Below are positions 51,146-60,739 of a stretch of DNA of 64,000 nucleotides, in pieces (the stretch's first letter is position 1; each line of letters starts with the position of its first letter). The notes under the pieces are model-generated. The model did no database searches. It had not been told where the DNA came from and saw only the letters and a program-made list of their open reading frames with translations. Source of the stretch: Cellulophaga sp. L1A9 (GTDB lineage: Bacteria; Bacteroidota; Bacteroidia; Flavobacteriales; Flavobacteriaceae); the NCBI RefSeq assembly GCF_009797025.1, contig NZ_CP047027.1:992001-1056000 (forward strand), written 5' to 3'. The position numbers and the translations under genes were made by a program.

Positions 51146-52795
51146 TTAGAATACTGAATGTGATTTTATTAAAGCATCTAATTCCGTATTATATGTTGCC
51201 ATTGTTTCTTCACTTAGATTAAAGGTTTCCTTAAAAACTGCAAAAACTTTTTCCCTATACTCTTTTACACTATCTATATTAAAATATAGTCTTCCTGTTC
51301 TTCGTATAAAAAAGTCTAATGGCGTCACCACCATTTCATTGTGCATACAAAAATCTAACTCGGCCATGATTAAATTCTCCTTAGGATCAGTCCCTGTATT
51401 TGAAGCATAAATTTTCAATATCGCTTCCGTTTGTTTCCCATACGTGGTGACCAAGTACCAAGCTTCGTTTTTCTCAAAATTATCCTTTTTAAGGATTTCT
51501 CTAATTGTCTTAATGTATTTTTTTACTTCCTTATATTTTTTCCACGGACCGCCTTTTAAAGGAATTTCATCCGTGTAACAGTCTCTAAATTCTAAACTAG
51601 ATTGCTTTTCAAGTCTCTTTTGAAATTTATCTACCACTCTCTCTGCCATCTTTCGATACCCAGTTAACTTACCCCCTGCGATACTCAATAACCCAGAATC
51701 AGAACTAAATATCTCATCTTTTCTAGATAATTCTGAAGGCGATTTTCCTTCTTCGTGAATTAATGGCCTTAAACCCGCCCAAGAAGACACAATATCCTTA
51801 CGTTCTAAATGAACGCTTGGAAACATGTTATTGATAGCGTTTAATAAATAATCTGCATCTTCAGTAGTTGCGACTACCTTATCCTTAGATAGTATATAAT
51901 TAGTATCTGTTGTACCGGCATAAGTAACATTCCCTCTAGGAATAGCAAACATCATGCGACCATCAGGAATATCAAAATACACCGACTGTTTTAAGGGTAA
52001 TTTTTCTTTCTCAAAAACCAAATGTACCCCTTTAGTAAGGTGCAACTGCTTACCTTGCTTAGAATGATTAACCTCCCTTAATTCGTCTACCCAAGGGCCC
52101 GCGGCATTAATTACGAATTTAGAATTAATTTGATAAGTTTCTCCGCTGAGCTCATCAGATACCTGAACACCTGAAATTTGATCGCCGTCATACACAAAGT
52201 CATTAACCTTAATATAGTTAATAGCTGTTCCTCCATAATCTAATGCCGTTTTAATATTCTCTAAAGTCAACCTAGCATCATCCGTTCTATACTCGGCATA
52301 ATACCCTGAACCTTTCAAAATACCTTCTGGCAATAACGGCTCCAATGCTAAAGTTTCTTCTTTATTCATCATTTTTCGCCTGTCCTCACCCTCTACATCC
52401 GCTAGGATGTCGTAAACCTTTAATCCGAAGGATGTCATCCACTCTCCATAAGAACCATCTTCTATGAGCGGTAACAACATTTTTTCAGGAATAACTAAAT
52501 GCGGAGCAAGTTTATGAACAATCGCGCGTTCTGTACCTACTTCTTTTACAAGAATAAGTTCAAATTGCTTTAAATAACGAAGACCTCCATGAATTAATTT
52601 AGAAGACTTGCTACTGGTTCCTGAAGCAAAATCACCTTTTTCTATCAAAGCAACTTTCATACCTCTAGAGGACGCATCTAATAAAATACCTGCTCCTGTA
52701 ATTCCTCCACCAATAACTACTAAATCATAAGTATCTTCCTTTAACTTCTGAACAAGTTCGTTTCTTTTTAAGTAGGTAAAATTTTCTTTTTTCAT
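51146..52795 (-). CDS. glpD: Glycerol-3-phosphate dehydrogenase, FAD-dependent
   Basis: A 549-residue flavoprotein: the FAD Rossmann motif VVIGGGITGAGILLDASSRG, then FASGTSSKSSKLIHGGLRYL, AAGPWVDELR and SIAGGKLTGYRKMAERVVDK, with the DAO C-terminal domain in the last 130 residues. It oxidises glycerol-3-phosphate to dihydroxyacetone phosphate and passes electrons to quinone at the membrane. No glpK or glpF is beside it. It is a single gene convergent with murF. Confidence 0.93.
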   Translation of the reverse strand: MKKENFTYLKRNELVQKLKEDTYDLVVIGGGITGAGILLDASSRGMKVALIEKGDFASGTSSKSSKLIHGGLRYLKQFELILVKEVGTERAIVHKLAPHLVIPEKMLLPLIEDGSYGEWMTSFGLKVYDILADVEGEDRRKMMNKEETLALEPLLPEGILKGSGYYAEYRTDDARLTLENIKTALDYGGTAINYIKVNDFVYDGDQISGVQVSDELSGETYQINSKFVINAAGPWVDELREVNHSKQGKQLHLTKGVHLVFEKEKLPLKQSVYFDIPDGRMMFAIPRGNVTYAGTTDTNYILSKDKVVATTEDADYLLNAINNMFPSVHLERKDIVSSWAGLRPLIHEEGKSPSELSRKDEIFSSDSGLLSIAGGKLTGYRKMAERVVDKFQKRLEKQSSLEFRDCYTDEIPLKGGPWKKYKEVKKYIKTIREILKKDNFEKNEAWYLVTTYGKQTEAILKIYASNTGTDPKENLIMAELDFCMHNEMVVTPLDFFIRRTGRLYFNIDSVKEYREKVFAVFKETFNLSEETMATYNTELDALIKSHSVF

Positions 52796-52916
52796 TTGCT
52801 GAGATCACACTCTCAGAAGAGAGTTAATTAAGAGGTTTTCGATATACAATTAACAGAACTAAAGTTATTAAATATAAATGCAACTAAACACTGAACAGGA
52901 AAGAATATAAAAAAAG

Positions 52917-52944
52917 AAAACCCATCAATTTCTTGATGGGTTTT
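52917..52944 (-). terminator. Terminator after tRNA-Val
   Basis: Perfect stem AAAACCCATCAA/TTGATGGGTTTT with loop TTTC, ten bases downstream of the tRNA on the minus strand, with T run. Confidence 0.9.
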
Positions 52945-52953
52945 TAATTACTG

Positions 52954-53028
52954 TGGGCCCTGTAGGATTCGAACCTACGACCCCCTGCTTGTAAGGCAGG
53001 TGCTCTAAACCAACTGAGCTAAGAGCCC
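52954..53028 (-). tRNA. tRNA-Val (anticodon TAC)
   Basis: A 75-nt cloverleaf on the minus strand. The acceptor GGGCTCT pairs with AGGGCCC (one G-T), the D arm is GAGCTCAGTTGGTTTAGAGC-like, the anticodon arm CTGCCTTACAAGCAG gives anticodon TAC, and the T arm is GTAGGTTCGAATCCTAC. Discriminator base A; CCA is not encoded. It stands alone between the glpD-like gene and folC. Confidence 0.97.
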
Positions 53029-53107
53029 GATTTGCTAAACTTGTTTCGTTAAGCGAGTGCAAATATATAATAGTTTTTCAATTCTCAAAAGAAAAAAATG
53101 ATTTTTT

Positions 53108-54319
53108 TTATAAAATTTCTGCCACAACAAAGGTACTACCGCCCACATAGACAAAATCTCGCTTAGATGCCGCCGTTAAAGCACTTTCAAGTGCCTTATT
53201 TACAGAAGAATAAGATTCCCCGATCAATTTATGAGCTTCCGCAGTATTTTTTAAAATAATTTCATCTAAACCTCTATTTATTTTTGGAGCACAAAAATAA
53301 TACCTAGCATCTTTTGGAAAAAGTGGTAAAATTAATGCCAAGTCTTTATCTTTTACAAAACCTAAAACTACATGCAACTGATCATACTCTTGTTTTAATA
53401 GTTGTTGTATCACTATTTTCAAACCATCCGTATTATGTGCTGTATCGCAAACTACTCTTGGATGTTCTGATAGTGTTTGCCACCTTCCTAAAAGACCTGT
53501 ATTAACAACCACATTTAACAAGCCTTTTTTAATAGCTTCTCTTGAAACCTTAAACGCCTTAAGCTTATTGATAACCTCAAGGACACCTTTCATGTTTTTC
53601 TCTTGATAGGATCCTAATAAGCTAGTCTGATAGACATCCTCTACGATTTGATCAGCAAACGTAATTTCAGCGTCCTTAGATTTCGCAATGGCCTTAAAAA
53701 CTTCTTGGGTTTCTAGTTGTGTTTCACTTACTACCACAGGCACATCTTTCTTTATAATCCCCGCTTTCTCCGCTGCAATTTTAGCGAGCGTGTCACCAAG
53801 GAGATCTACATGATCTAAACCAATATTTGTAATCAAAGAAACTTCTGGATGAATAATATTTGTAGAATCTAACCTTCCTCCTAGCCCAACTTCAATTACA
53901 GCAATATCAACATTCTGATTTACAAAATAATCAAATGCCATACCCACCGTCATTTCAAAAAATGAAAGTCGGTTCTCTTCTAAATAGTCAAAATTAGTTT
54001 CTATAAAATTAACCACCTCTTTTTCTGAAATAGAGGTTCCATTAATTTTTATCCGTTCCCTAAAATCTTTTAAATGAGGGGAAGTATACAATCCTACCTT
54101 GTAGCCCGCTTCCTGTAATATTGAAGCAAGCATATGACTACTAGAACCTTTACCATTAGTTCCAGCAACATGTATACTTTTAAATTTATCTTCTGGATTA
54201 TTTAAATGAGAAGAAAAATTTATAATTCCCTCTAATTTTCCTGAATGAGCACTTACCCCTTTTTGCTGATACATTGGAAGTTGCGCAAACATCCAATCTA
54301 ACACCTCTTGATAAGTCAT
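53108..54319 (-). CDS. folC: Bifunctional folylpolyglutamate/dihydrofolate synthase
   Basis: A 403-residue Mur-ligase-type enzyme: P-loop VAGTNGKGSSSHMLASIL, then LYTSPHLKDFRERIKING, VIEVGLGGRLDSTNII with ALITNIG-type following motif, and CDTAHNTDGL. It adds glutamate to dihydropteroate or folates. It lies three bases after the TonB-like gene and closes the exbB-exbD-tonB-folC operon, an order often seen in Flavobacteriaceae. Confidence 0.95.
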   Translation of the reverse strand: MTYQEVLDWMFAQLPMYQQKGVSAHSGKLEGIINFSSHLNNPEDKFKSIHVAGTNGKGSSSHMLASILQEAGYKVGLYTSPHLKDFRERIKINGTSISEKEVVNFIETNFDYLEENRLSFFEMTVGMAFDYFVNQNVDIAVIEVGLGGRLDSTNIIHPEVSLITNIGLDHVDLLGDTLAKIAAEKAGIIKKDVPVVVSETQLETQEVFKAIAKSKDAEITFADQIVEDVYQTSLLGSYQEKNMKGVLEVINKLKAFKVSREAIKKGLLNVVVNTGLLGRWQTLSEHPRVVCDTAHNTDGLKIVIQQLLKQEYDQLHVVLGFVKDKDLALILPLFPKDARYYFCAPKINRGLDEIILKNTAEAHKLIGESYSSVNKALESALTAASKRDFVYVGGSTFVVAEIL

Positions 54320-54322
54320 GCT

Positions 54323-55210
54323 TTAGTCTCTCAATTTGAAATTCACTACCACAAAACCAACTTGTTGGTTTGGCGCATTGGGATCTGGCTTCCAAGTATG
54401 TGCTTTTGCCGTTAATTCTGCTGGTTTCATTAAACAAGGGTTCGTATTGGTTGTCCCTTTTACTCCTGGAGTAGCACTAATCACACGACCATTTCTATCC
54501 ACCACAATTTTAACGACAACCCTACCTTCTTCATTACAGTCTTGTTTTACAGAACTACTGCCCGCTAATGATCTACCGTTTAATCCGTAGCCACCACCGC
54601 CGCTTCCAGAACCAGGAGATCCATAATAACTTGTAGCGTAAGGGTTTCCATTTGGATTTCCTTTGTCACCAGCCTTGGTATCATTCCCTTCACCACCTGA
54701 TGCCGATCCGTCTGATTTATTCAGACCTCCCATCATTTCATCAAGCTTTTTCTTTTTAGCATCTTGCTCACGTTGGGCTTTTTCTTTAGCCTCTTGTTTT
54801 TCACGCGCAACACGATCTGCTTGAGTTTTTGCAGCTTTTTCTGCCGCATCAGCCTTTCGCTTAGCTTCTTTTTGCTGTTTTATTACCAAAGATTCCTCAC
54901 TATCTTGAGTAACCACTTTTTCTGCAGGCTGCTCGCTAGATGACGCTTCCTCCGGAACTACTTCCTCTACTTTTTCTTGCTGAGAAGGTGGCACTATTGG
55001 CTTATCTAAAGGTTCTGATTTAATCTTTTCTTTAGGCTGAACAGTTCCACTACCAAAATCTGTCGTTCCAAAATTTACAGAAATTCCATTTTCTTCAGGA
55101 GGATCTAAATAAGTTAGTCCCACATAAAAAAGCACCAACAACAGTAAACTTAAAAGTACTGTTGTTAGTGTAAAAGATTTTTTCTTGTGTCTCGTGTCTA
55201 GTAATGACAT
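54323..55210 (-). CDS. TonB-like energy transducer
   Basis: A 295-residue protein: one N-terminal membrane segment (about 14-33), a Pro/Glu/Lys-rich periplasmic stretch, a Lys/Ala-rich coiled coil (about 108-155), a Gly-rich hinge (GSPGSGSGGGGYGLNG) and a C-terminal TonB-type beta region with GRVVVKIVVDRNGRVISATP. It transmits the proton-motive force to TonB-dependent outer membrane receptors or a related Tol/Tab process. Its start shares one base with the stop of the ExbD gene, so they are co-translated. Confidence 0.9.
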   Translation of the reverse strand: MSLLDTRHKKKSFTLTTVLLSLLLLVLFYVGLTYLDPPEENGISVNFGTTDFGSGTVQPKEKIKSEPLDKPIVPPSQQEKVEEVVPEEASSSEQPAEKVVTQDSEESLVIKQQKEAKRKADAAEKAAKTQADRVAREKQEAKEKAQREQDAKKKKLDEMMGGLNKSDGSASGGEGNDTKAGDKGNPNGNPYATSYYGSPGSGSGGGGYGLNGRSLAGSSSVKQDCNEEGRVVVKIVVDRNGRVISATPGVKGTTNTNPCLMKPAELTAKAHTWKPDPNAPNQQVGFVVVNFKLRD

Positions 55211-55596
55211 TATTTTGGTCGCACCGCCAATATCACCTTATACTTATTCTTATTTGCAATATCCATAACGTAAACCGCCTCTTTAATGGCGACGCTTTCT
55301 TCTGCTCTTAGAATAATTGTAGGGTTCTCTTGTCCTTCTAGTGCTTTTTTTAGTTCAATTTCAATATACTCTCCGTTAATTCTCTCGCTATTAACGAAAT
55401 ACTCTAAATCTTTATTAATACTTACAGAAACATTCTGAGTACTTGTAGATTTTCCTTTTGCTTTTGGCAATAATAGATCTAATGCATTTGGCGAGTTAGA
55501 GGTTAACATAAAAAACACCAATAACAAGAATACAATATCTGTCATTGAAGACATACTGAAGTCTGGACTAACTTTATTTCTACCTTTTAGTTTCAT
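55210..55596 (-). CDS. exbD: ExbD/TolR family biopolymer transport protein
   Basis: A 128-residue protein with one N-terminal membrane segment (about 20-38) that carries the conserved Asp in MSSMTDIVFLLLVFFMLT, and a periplasmic domain ending KYKVILAVRPK. It forms the proton channel with ExbB. It lies between the exbB and tonB-like genes. Confidence 0.95.
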   Translation of the reverse strand: MKLKGRNKVSPDFSMSSMTDIVFLLLVFFMLTSNSPNALDLLLPKAKGKSTSTQNVSVSINKDLEYFVNSERINGEYIEIELKKALEGQENPTIILRAEESVAIKEAVYVMDIANKNKYKVILAVRPK

Positions 55597-55605
55597 AACT
55601 AGAAA

Positions 55606-56298
55606 TTAAAGAGGTTCGTTTAATAAGTCTAAGAAATCAACTGCATTTGCTTCCATACTATGAACAACCTTATCTGTTCTGTTTACCAAATGGTTATAAC
55701 CAATATAAGCTATAATACCTACAATTAAACCAGCAACTGTGGTTGTCATTGCCGTGTAAATACCAGATGCCAATGAACCCATTTCGGCCTGACCTCCACT
55801 TGAAGCCATTTCATGGAATGCTAATATCATACCTATTACCGTACCTAAAAACCCAATCATTGGGGCAGCACCAGCAACAGTCGCCAATATACTAACGTTC
55901 TTTTCTAATTTATACACTTCTAATGTACCCGCATTTTCAATCGCTTTATTAATATCCTCTAAGGGCTTCCCGATTCGAGATATCCCCTTTTCAGTTAATC
56001 TCGCAACTGGAGAATCTGTTTGAGCACAAAGCAATTTAGCTGCTTCTAATTTTCCGTTTGAAACATGATCACGGATTTGATTCATGAAATTTTTATCAAT
56101 TTTTGATGCTGCCTTTATCGCAAATATTCTTTCGAAATAAATGTATAACGCAACAAAAAGCATAACAAACAACACGGAGATAATAATGATACTACCTGCG
56201 CCACCACCAACAATCAAATCGATTATCGAAAGTGTTTTTTCTTCAGGCAAAGCCTCTCCTATTTGAGCCTCTTCAATAAGGTCTTGAAACAATAACAT
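55606..56298 (-). CDS. exbB: ExbB/TolQ/MotA family proton channel protein
   Basis: A 230-residue protein with three membrane segments (about 33-53, 125-150 and 175-198). MIGFLGTVIGMILAFHEMAS and IYTAMTTTVAGLIVGIIAYI are the conserved channel segments. It is the proton-channel subunit energising the TonB-like protein. First gene of the exbB-exbD-tonB-folC operon, 48 bp after nhaD. Confidence 0.95.
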   Translation of the reverse strand: MLLFQDLIEEAQIGEALPEEKTLSIIDLIVGGGAGSIIIISVLFVMLFVALYIYFERIFAIKAASKIDKNFMNQIRDHVSNGKLEAAKLLCAQTDSPVARLTEKGISRIGKPLEDINKAIENAGTLEVYKLEKNVSILATVAGAAPMIGFLGTVIGMILAFHEMASSGGQAEMGSLASGIYTAMTTTVAGLIVGIIAYIGYNHLVNRTDKVVHSMEANAVDFLDLLNEPL

Positions 56299-56346
56299 AT
56301 AAATATTCTATTAAGTTGCAGTTATAACGGTATTATAGCGATAAAA

Positions 56347-57714
56347 TTATACGTTTAAAATAAAATTTCTCATCAAGACAAAAACAACCGCTCCAGACAA
56401 AAATCCAATCATGGCCAACCAAGATATTTTCTTGAAATACCAGAAGAAATCTATTTTTTCCATTCCCATAGCAACAACACCTGCCGCAGAACCAATAATT
56501 AACATACTACCTCCTGTACCTGCAGAGTATGCAATGAAATGCCAAGCTGGCTCATCTAATCCTATTTGGAACATCCCTATACTTGCCGCAACTAAAGGCA
56601 CGTTATCAATCACAGCAGATCCTACTCCTAAGATTAACACAACCAAATCTGATACTGCCGTTGAATGTAATTCTGTCCCTAAACCTGGTACAGACGCATT
56701 TAAACCTTCTGCAAAGTGAAATAACATTCCTAAAGATTCTAATGCCGCAACGGCTAATAAAATACCTAAGAAGAATAAAATACTTGGTAATTCAATTTTA
56801 GATAATGAGCTATGTACAGGACTATGATGACCAGCAGCTTCTCCTTCTCCACCATCTATTGTTGTAATATTAAATTTAGAACTACTATAGATTTCTGCAA
56901 AAGCTGCTACGAAAGCTAAAGATAACATCATCCCTACATATGGAGGCAAATGCGTTACTGATTTAAAAATAGGTACAAAAATAATTGCTCCTAGACCTAA
57001 ATAAAACATGATTCCGCCATATTTAGATTTTGGCATATCGTTATCAGAACCGTCATCCTCAATACTCCCTTTAAACACACTCATACGAGATGCTATAAAT
57101 GTAGGCACTACAAAACAAAAGATTGATGGAATCAAAACATGCTCTACTAACACACTAGCCGTCACCTTATTAGCTATCCACAACATGGTTGTAGTAACAT
57201 CTCCAATCGGAGACCAAGCACCACCAGCATTTGCTGCAATAATAATTAAACCTGCAAACCACAGTCTTAAATCGCGCTCTTTTATTAATTTTTGAAGAAT
57301 TGTAATCAATACAATTGTCGCTGTAAGGTTATCTATAATTGCAGATAAAACAAACGCCAAAGAAGAAACGATCCACAAAAGCTTACTTTTCTTTTTTGTT
57401 TTTATAAAACTTTTTATCGTGGCAAAACCATCAAAATAATCTATAATTTCAACAATGGTCATTGCCCCCAAAAGGAACACTAAAATTTCTGCCGTTTTAC
57501 CCAAATGGTGCAGCAGTATCCCTTCCATAGACCCTTGCTCCAATTCTTTTAAATCCATATTTACCTCAAAAACAGGCAATCCTGTTAACGCTATAATAGC
57601 CCACAAGATGGACATCATCCCTAACGCAGGAATTAGCTTGTCTATTTTTAAGTTATGCTCTAGAGTAATGGCTAAATAACCTAGTACAAATACAATTACA
57701 ATAATGGTTTCCAT
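56347..57714 (-). CDS. nhaD: NhaD-family sodium:proton antiporter
   Basis: A 455-residue polytopic protein with about 12 membrane segments. The NhaD/ion transporter superfamily motifs are SSLAFVLSAIIDNLTATIVL, IIAANAGGAWSPIGDVTTTM and VGSAVIDNVPLVAASIGMFQ, with acidic residues in the membrane. It extrudes sodium in exchange for protons, which fits a marine organism. It follows the glutamate dehydrogenase gene by 13 bp and precedes exbB, all on the minus strand. Confidence 0.92.
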   Translation of the reverse strand: METIIVIVFVLGYLAITLEHNLKIDKLIPALGMMSILWAIIALTGLPVFEVNMDLKELEQGSMEGILLHHLGKTAEILVFLLGAMTIVEIIDYFDGFATIKSFIKTKKKSKLLWIVSSLAFVLSAIIDNLTATIVLITILQKLIKERDLRLWFAGLIIIAANAGGAWSPIGDVTTTMLWIANKVTASVLVEHVLIPSIFCFVVPTFIASRMSVFKGSIEDDGSDNDMPKSKYGGIMFYLGLGAIIFVPIFKSVTHLPPYVGMMLSLAFVAAFAEIYSSSKFNITTIDGGEGEAAGHHSPVHSSLSKIELPSILFFLGILLAVAALESLGMLFHFAEGLNASVPGLGTELHSTAVSDLVVLILGVGSAVIDNVPLVAASIGMFQIGLDEPAWHFIAYSAGTGGSMLIIGSAAGVVAMGMEKIDFFWYFKKISWLAMIGFLSGAVVFVLMRNFILNV

Positions 57715-57727
57715 AAAATTAGTTAGT

Positions 57728-58954
57728 TTAAATTAATTGTTTTAATGCGATTTCAAAAGCTGTTTTACTAATGTTCGTTTTTGTTGAATTCTGATCAAAT
57801 ATATTTAAAATTGCGTTTCTAATCGTTGTCGAGGTATCAGTAAATATTAATTCATCATCCATTGACACTCTTCCTTCCATAAAAAAAGCAAAAACTCGTG
57901 CCATTCCGCAGTTAGAAATAAAATCAGGTATCAAACTTACTCTTTCGTCTGTAAATTCCATAATCGGACCAAAGAAAATTTCTTTATCTGCGAAAGGAAC
58001 GTTGGCTCCGCAGGAAATTACTTCCAATCCCGTGTCAATCATCTTACTTATTTGATCTTTCTTAACTAATCTTGATGCAGCACATGGCGCAAAAATTTCA
58101 GCTTTTATATTCCAAATACGCTCATTGATCTCTTCAAATGGAATCATATGATCAGAAACAAGGGTATTACCGTCTTTATTTTTATACAGCGTTACAATTT
58201 CTTCAAACGTAAATCCTTCTTCATTTATAACACCACCTACCCTGTCTATGATACCCACTACTTTAGCGCCCATTTTTGCCAAGTAAAATGCTGCAGCAGC
58301 TCCTACATTACCGAAACCTTGCACGATTGCTCTTTTATCTTTTACAGTACCTCCAGAAATATCATAATAATGTTTTACCGCTTCAGCAACACCAAAACCA
58401 GTAATCATATCTGCAACAGTATATTTTCGAGAAACGTCAGGCGAATAATTATCACCTTCTAAAACTTTGATTACCCCAAGTCTTAACTGCCCTATTCTAT
58501 TAATCTTATCTGCTTCCGTAGGTTTAAAATGCCCATTAAACACTCCTTCCTGAGGATGCCATACTCCTGCATCTTCAGTTATAGGAATAACCTCATGTAT
58601 TTCATCAACATTTAAATCTCCTCCTGTACCGTAATAGCTTTTTAATAATGGAGCTACTGCATGATACCATCGTTCTAGGACTCCTTTTTTTCTTGGGTCA
58701 TTAGGGTTAAAATTTATCCCAGATTTAGCACCACCAATCGGAGGGCCAGAAACCGTAAATTTAACTTCCATGGTTTTTGCCAAAGACAAAACTTCATTAA
58801 TATCAAGACCTTCTCTCATTCGCGTACCACCTCCGGCAGCACCACCTCTTAATGAATTAATAACAGTCCAACCTTCTGCTTCTGTTTCCGGATCTTTCCA
58901 ATGGAACACAATTTCTGGTTGTTTATTCTCGTATATAGCTAGCAAATCTTTCAT
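57728..58954 (-). CDS. Glu/Leu/Phe/Val family amino acid dehydrogenase
   Basis: A 408-residue protein: catalytic region GPPIGGAKSGINFNPNDPRK, TGGDLNVDEIHEVI, and the dinucleotide-binding segment AIVQGFGNVGAAAAFYLAKM (GxGxxG). ISCGANVPFADKEI and ISNCGMARVFAFFM follow. It interconverts an amino acid and its 2-oxo acid; glutamate is most likely, but the sequence alone does not exclude a leucine or phenylalanine enzyme. Directly upstream of nhaD. Confidence 0.92.
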   Translation of the reverse strand: MKDLLAIYENKQPEIVFHWKDPETEAEGWTVINSLRGGAAGGGTRMREGLDINEVLSLAKTMEVKFTVSGPPIGGAKSGINFNPNDPRKKGVLERWYHAVAPLLKSYYGTGGDLNVDEIHEVIPITEDAGVWHPQEGVFNGHFKPTEADKINRIGQLRLGVIKVLEGDNYSPDVSRKYTVADMITGFGVAEAVKHYYDISGGTVKDKRAIVQGFGNVGAAAAFYLAKMGAKVVGIIDRVGGVINEEGFTFEEIVTLYKNKDGNTLVSDHMIPFEEINERIWNIKAEIFAPCAASRLVKKDQISKMIDTGLEVISCGANVPFADKEIFFGPIMEFTDERVSLIPDFISNCGMARVFAFFMEGRVSMDDELIFTDTSTTIRNAILNIFDQNSTKTNISKTAFEIALKQLI

Positions 58955-59278
58955 GCGTATGATCTTTTTAAAAAAATTAATGTGACTTTTATTAGTTACT
59001 TGTAAAACATTCTCCGAAAAACTAAGTTAATATCCCCAAAAGGGGTTACTGCTGTCTCATAATTTTTTTATTAAAAAATCTACCAATACCATAGATGTAG
59101 CAAATATAAAAATAATGAAACGCAATAAAAGCTTTTAACATAAACAAAACACGATTTTTTGAGTATCCCAAAGGCTTCAACCCTTGGTTATGAAATTCCT
59201 TGATTTCTAAGGTTTTTCTTAATCATATAACAATAATCAATTATATTTGTAGTAGTTTTTTAATTATATCGTAATTAT
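58955..59278. promoter_or_regulatory. Divergent promoter region with -7 element of the acyl-CoA dehydrogenase gene
   Basis: 324 bp between two divergent genes. TATATTTG at 59242-59249 fits the -7 form TAnnTTTG, 29 bases before the plus-strand ATG; no TTG sits at the usual -33 distance. No gene or repeat is seen. Confidence 0.4.
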
Positions 59279-60421
59279 ATGGATTTTACATTATCAGAAG
59301 AACAATTAATGATTCAGCAAGCAGCTAGAGATTTTGCTCAAAACGAATTACTGCCTGGAGTTATAGAAAGAGATGAAGAGCAAAAATTCCCAAAAGAACA
59401 AATTAAAAAACTAGGCGAGCTTGGGTTTTTAGGAATGATGGTTGATCCAAAATATGGAGGAAGTGGACTTGACACCTTATCATATGCTATTGCCATGGAA
59501 GAGTTATCAAAAATCGATGCTTCTTCTTCTGTTGTAGTTTCTGTAAATAATTCCTTAGTATGCTGGGGTTTAGAGATGTTTGCAAGTGAAGAACAAAAAC
59601 AAAAATACTTAACAAAATTAGCCTCTGGCGAAATGATTGGCGCTTTTTGCCTTTCTGAACCTGAAGCGGGCAGTGATGCAACTTCACAAAAAACTACCGC
59701 AATAGACAAAGGAGATCATTACCTATTAAACGGAACAAAAAACTGGATTACAAACGGTGGTACCGCTGGCGTATATTTAGTCATTGCACAGACAGACGTT
59801 GAAAAAGGTCATAAAGGTATCAACGCACTAATTGTAGAAAAAGGCACTCCAGGATTTGAAATTGGTCCAAAAGAAAATAAATTAGGCATTAGAGGAAGTG
59901 ACACCCACTCTTTAATGTTTAACGACGTAAAAGTACCTAAGGAAAATAGAATTGGTGAAGATGGATTTGGCTTTAAATTTGCCATGAAAACCTTAAGCGG
60001 CGGAAGGATCGGTATTGCGGCACAAGCATTAGGTATTGCTGCAGGAGCTTATGAACTTGCCCTTAAATACTCAAAAGAACGCAAATCATTCGGTACAGAA
60101 ATATGCAACCACCAAGCTATTGCTTTCAAATTAGCCGACATGCACACTGAAATAGAAGCTGCTCGTTTATTAGTCTACAAAGCAGCATTAGATAAAGATA
60201 ATGGCAGAAACTATGATCTTTCTAGTGCTATGGCTAAATTATACGCATCAAAAGTTGCCATGGACACCACGGTTGAAGCTGTACAAATTCACGGAGGGAA
60301 TGGCTTTGTAAAAGACTATCATGTAGAGCGATTAATGAGAGATGCCAAAATCACTCAAATCTACGAAGGAACATCAGAAATTCAAAAAATTGTGATTTCT
60401 AGAAGCATTATTGGTAAGTAA
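59279..60421 (+). CDS. Acyl-CoA dehydrogenase
   Basis: A 380-residue flavoprotein of normal length. FAD and substrate motifs are GAFCLSEPEAGSDATSQKTT and YLLNGTKNWITNGGTAGVYL, and the C-terminal domain has AIQIHGGNGFVKDYHVERLM-type text and YEGTSEIQKIVISRSI, with the catalytic Glu in the last motif. It oxidises short- to medium-chain acyl-CoA, in fatty acid or branched amino acid breakdown. It is a single gene with its own terminator. Confidence 0.95.
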   Translation: MDFTLSEEQLMIQQAARDFAQNELLPGVIERDEEQKFPKEQIKKLGELGFLGMMVDPKYGGSGLDTLSYAIAMEELSKIDASSSVVVSVNNSLVCWGLEMFASEEQKQKYLTKLASGEMIGAFCLSEPEAGSDATSQKTTAIDKGDHYLLNGTKNWITNGGTAGVYLVIAQTDVEKGHKGINALIVEKGTPGFEIGPKENKLGIRGSDTHSLMFNDVKVPKENRIGEDGFGFKFAMKTLSGGRIGIAAQALGIAAGAYELALKYSKERKSFGTEICNHQAIAFKLADMHTEIEAARLLVYKAALDKDNGRNYDLSSAMAKLYASKVAMDTTVEAVQIHGGNGFVKDYHVERLMRDAKITQIYEGTSEIQKIVISRSIIGK

Positions 60422-60437
60422 AAAACAACTTTTACAC

Positions 60438-60467
60438 AAATCACCCCTAAAAAAATAGGGGTGATTT
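60438..60467 (+). terminator. Terminator after the acyl-CoA dehydrogenase gene
   Basis: Stem AAATCACCCCT/AGGGGTGATTT with an A-rich loop, followed by TATTTTT. Confidence 0.9.
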
Positions 60468-60714
60468 TATTTTTAACCATAATTACCAGCTATTACCCCT
60501 TAATAAATTGCAATCACCTTCTAATACTTATGCTTTTAAAGTATTAACCCCCTTAAAACAAAGGGTACACCACTCCACAACTTGTCAAATTATCATAATC
60601 TTAAATTAACATTATCTTAAGGTTGATATTGATCATATTTTAATGTTTTATTCCAAACGATGTTTTTTTTGTTACATAACACAATAAGAGGTGTGAATAA
60701 TTCAATAAAATTGA

Positions 60715-60722
60715 TATTTTTG
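60715..60722 (+). promoter_or_regulatory. -7 promoter element of gltB
   Basis: TATTTTTG matches TAnnTTTG and lies 17 bases before the gltB ATG. The -33 element is not clear. Confidence 0.4.
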
Positions 60723-60739
60723 AAGAAATACAATAATTT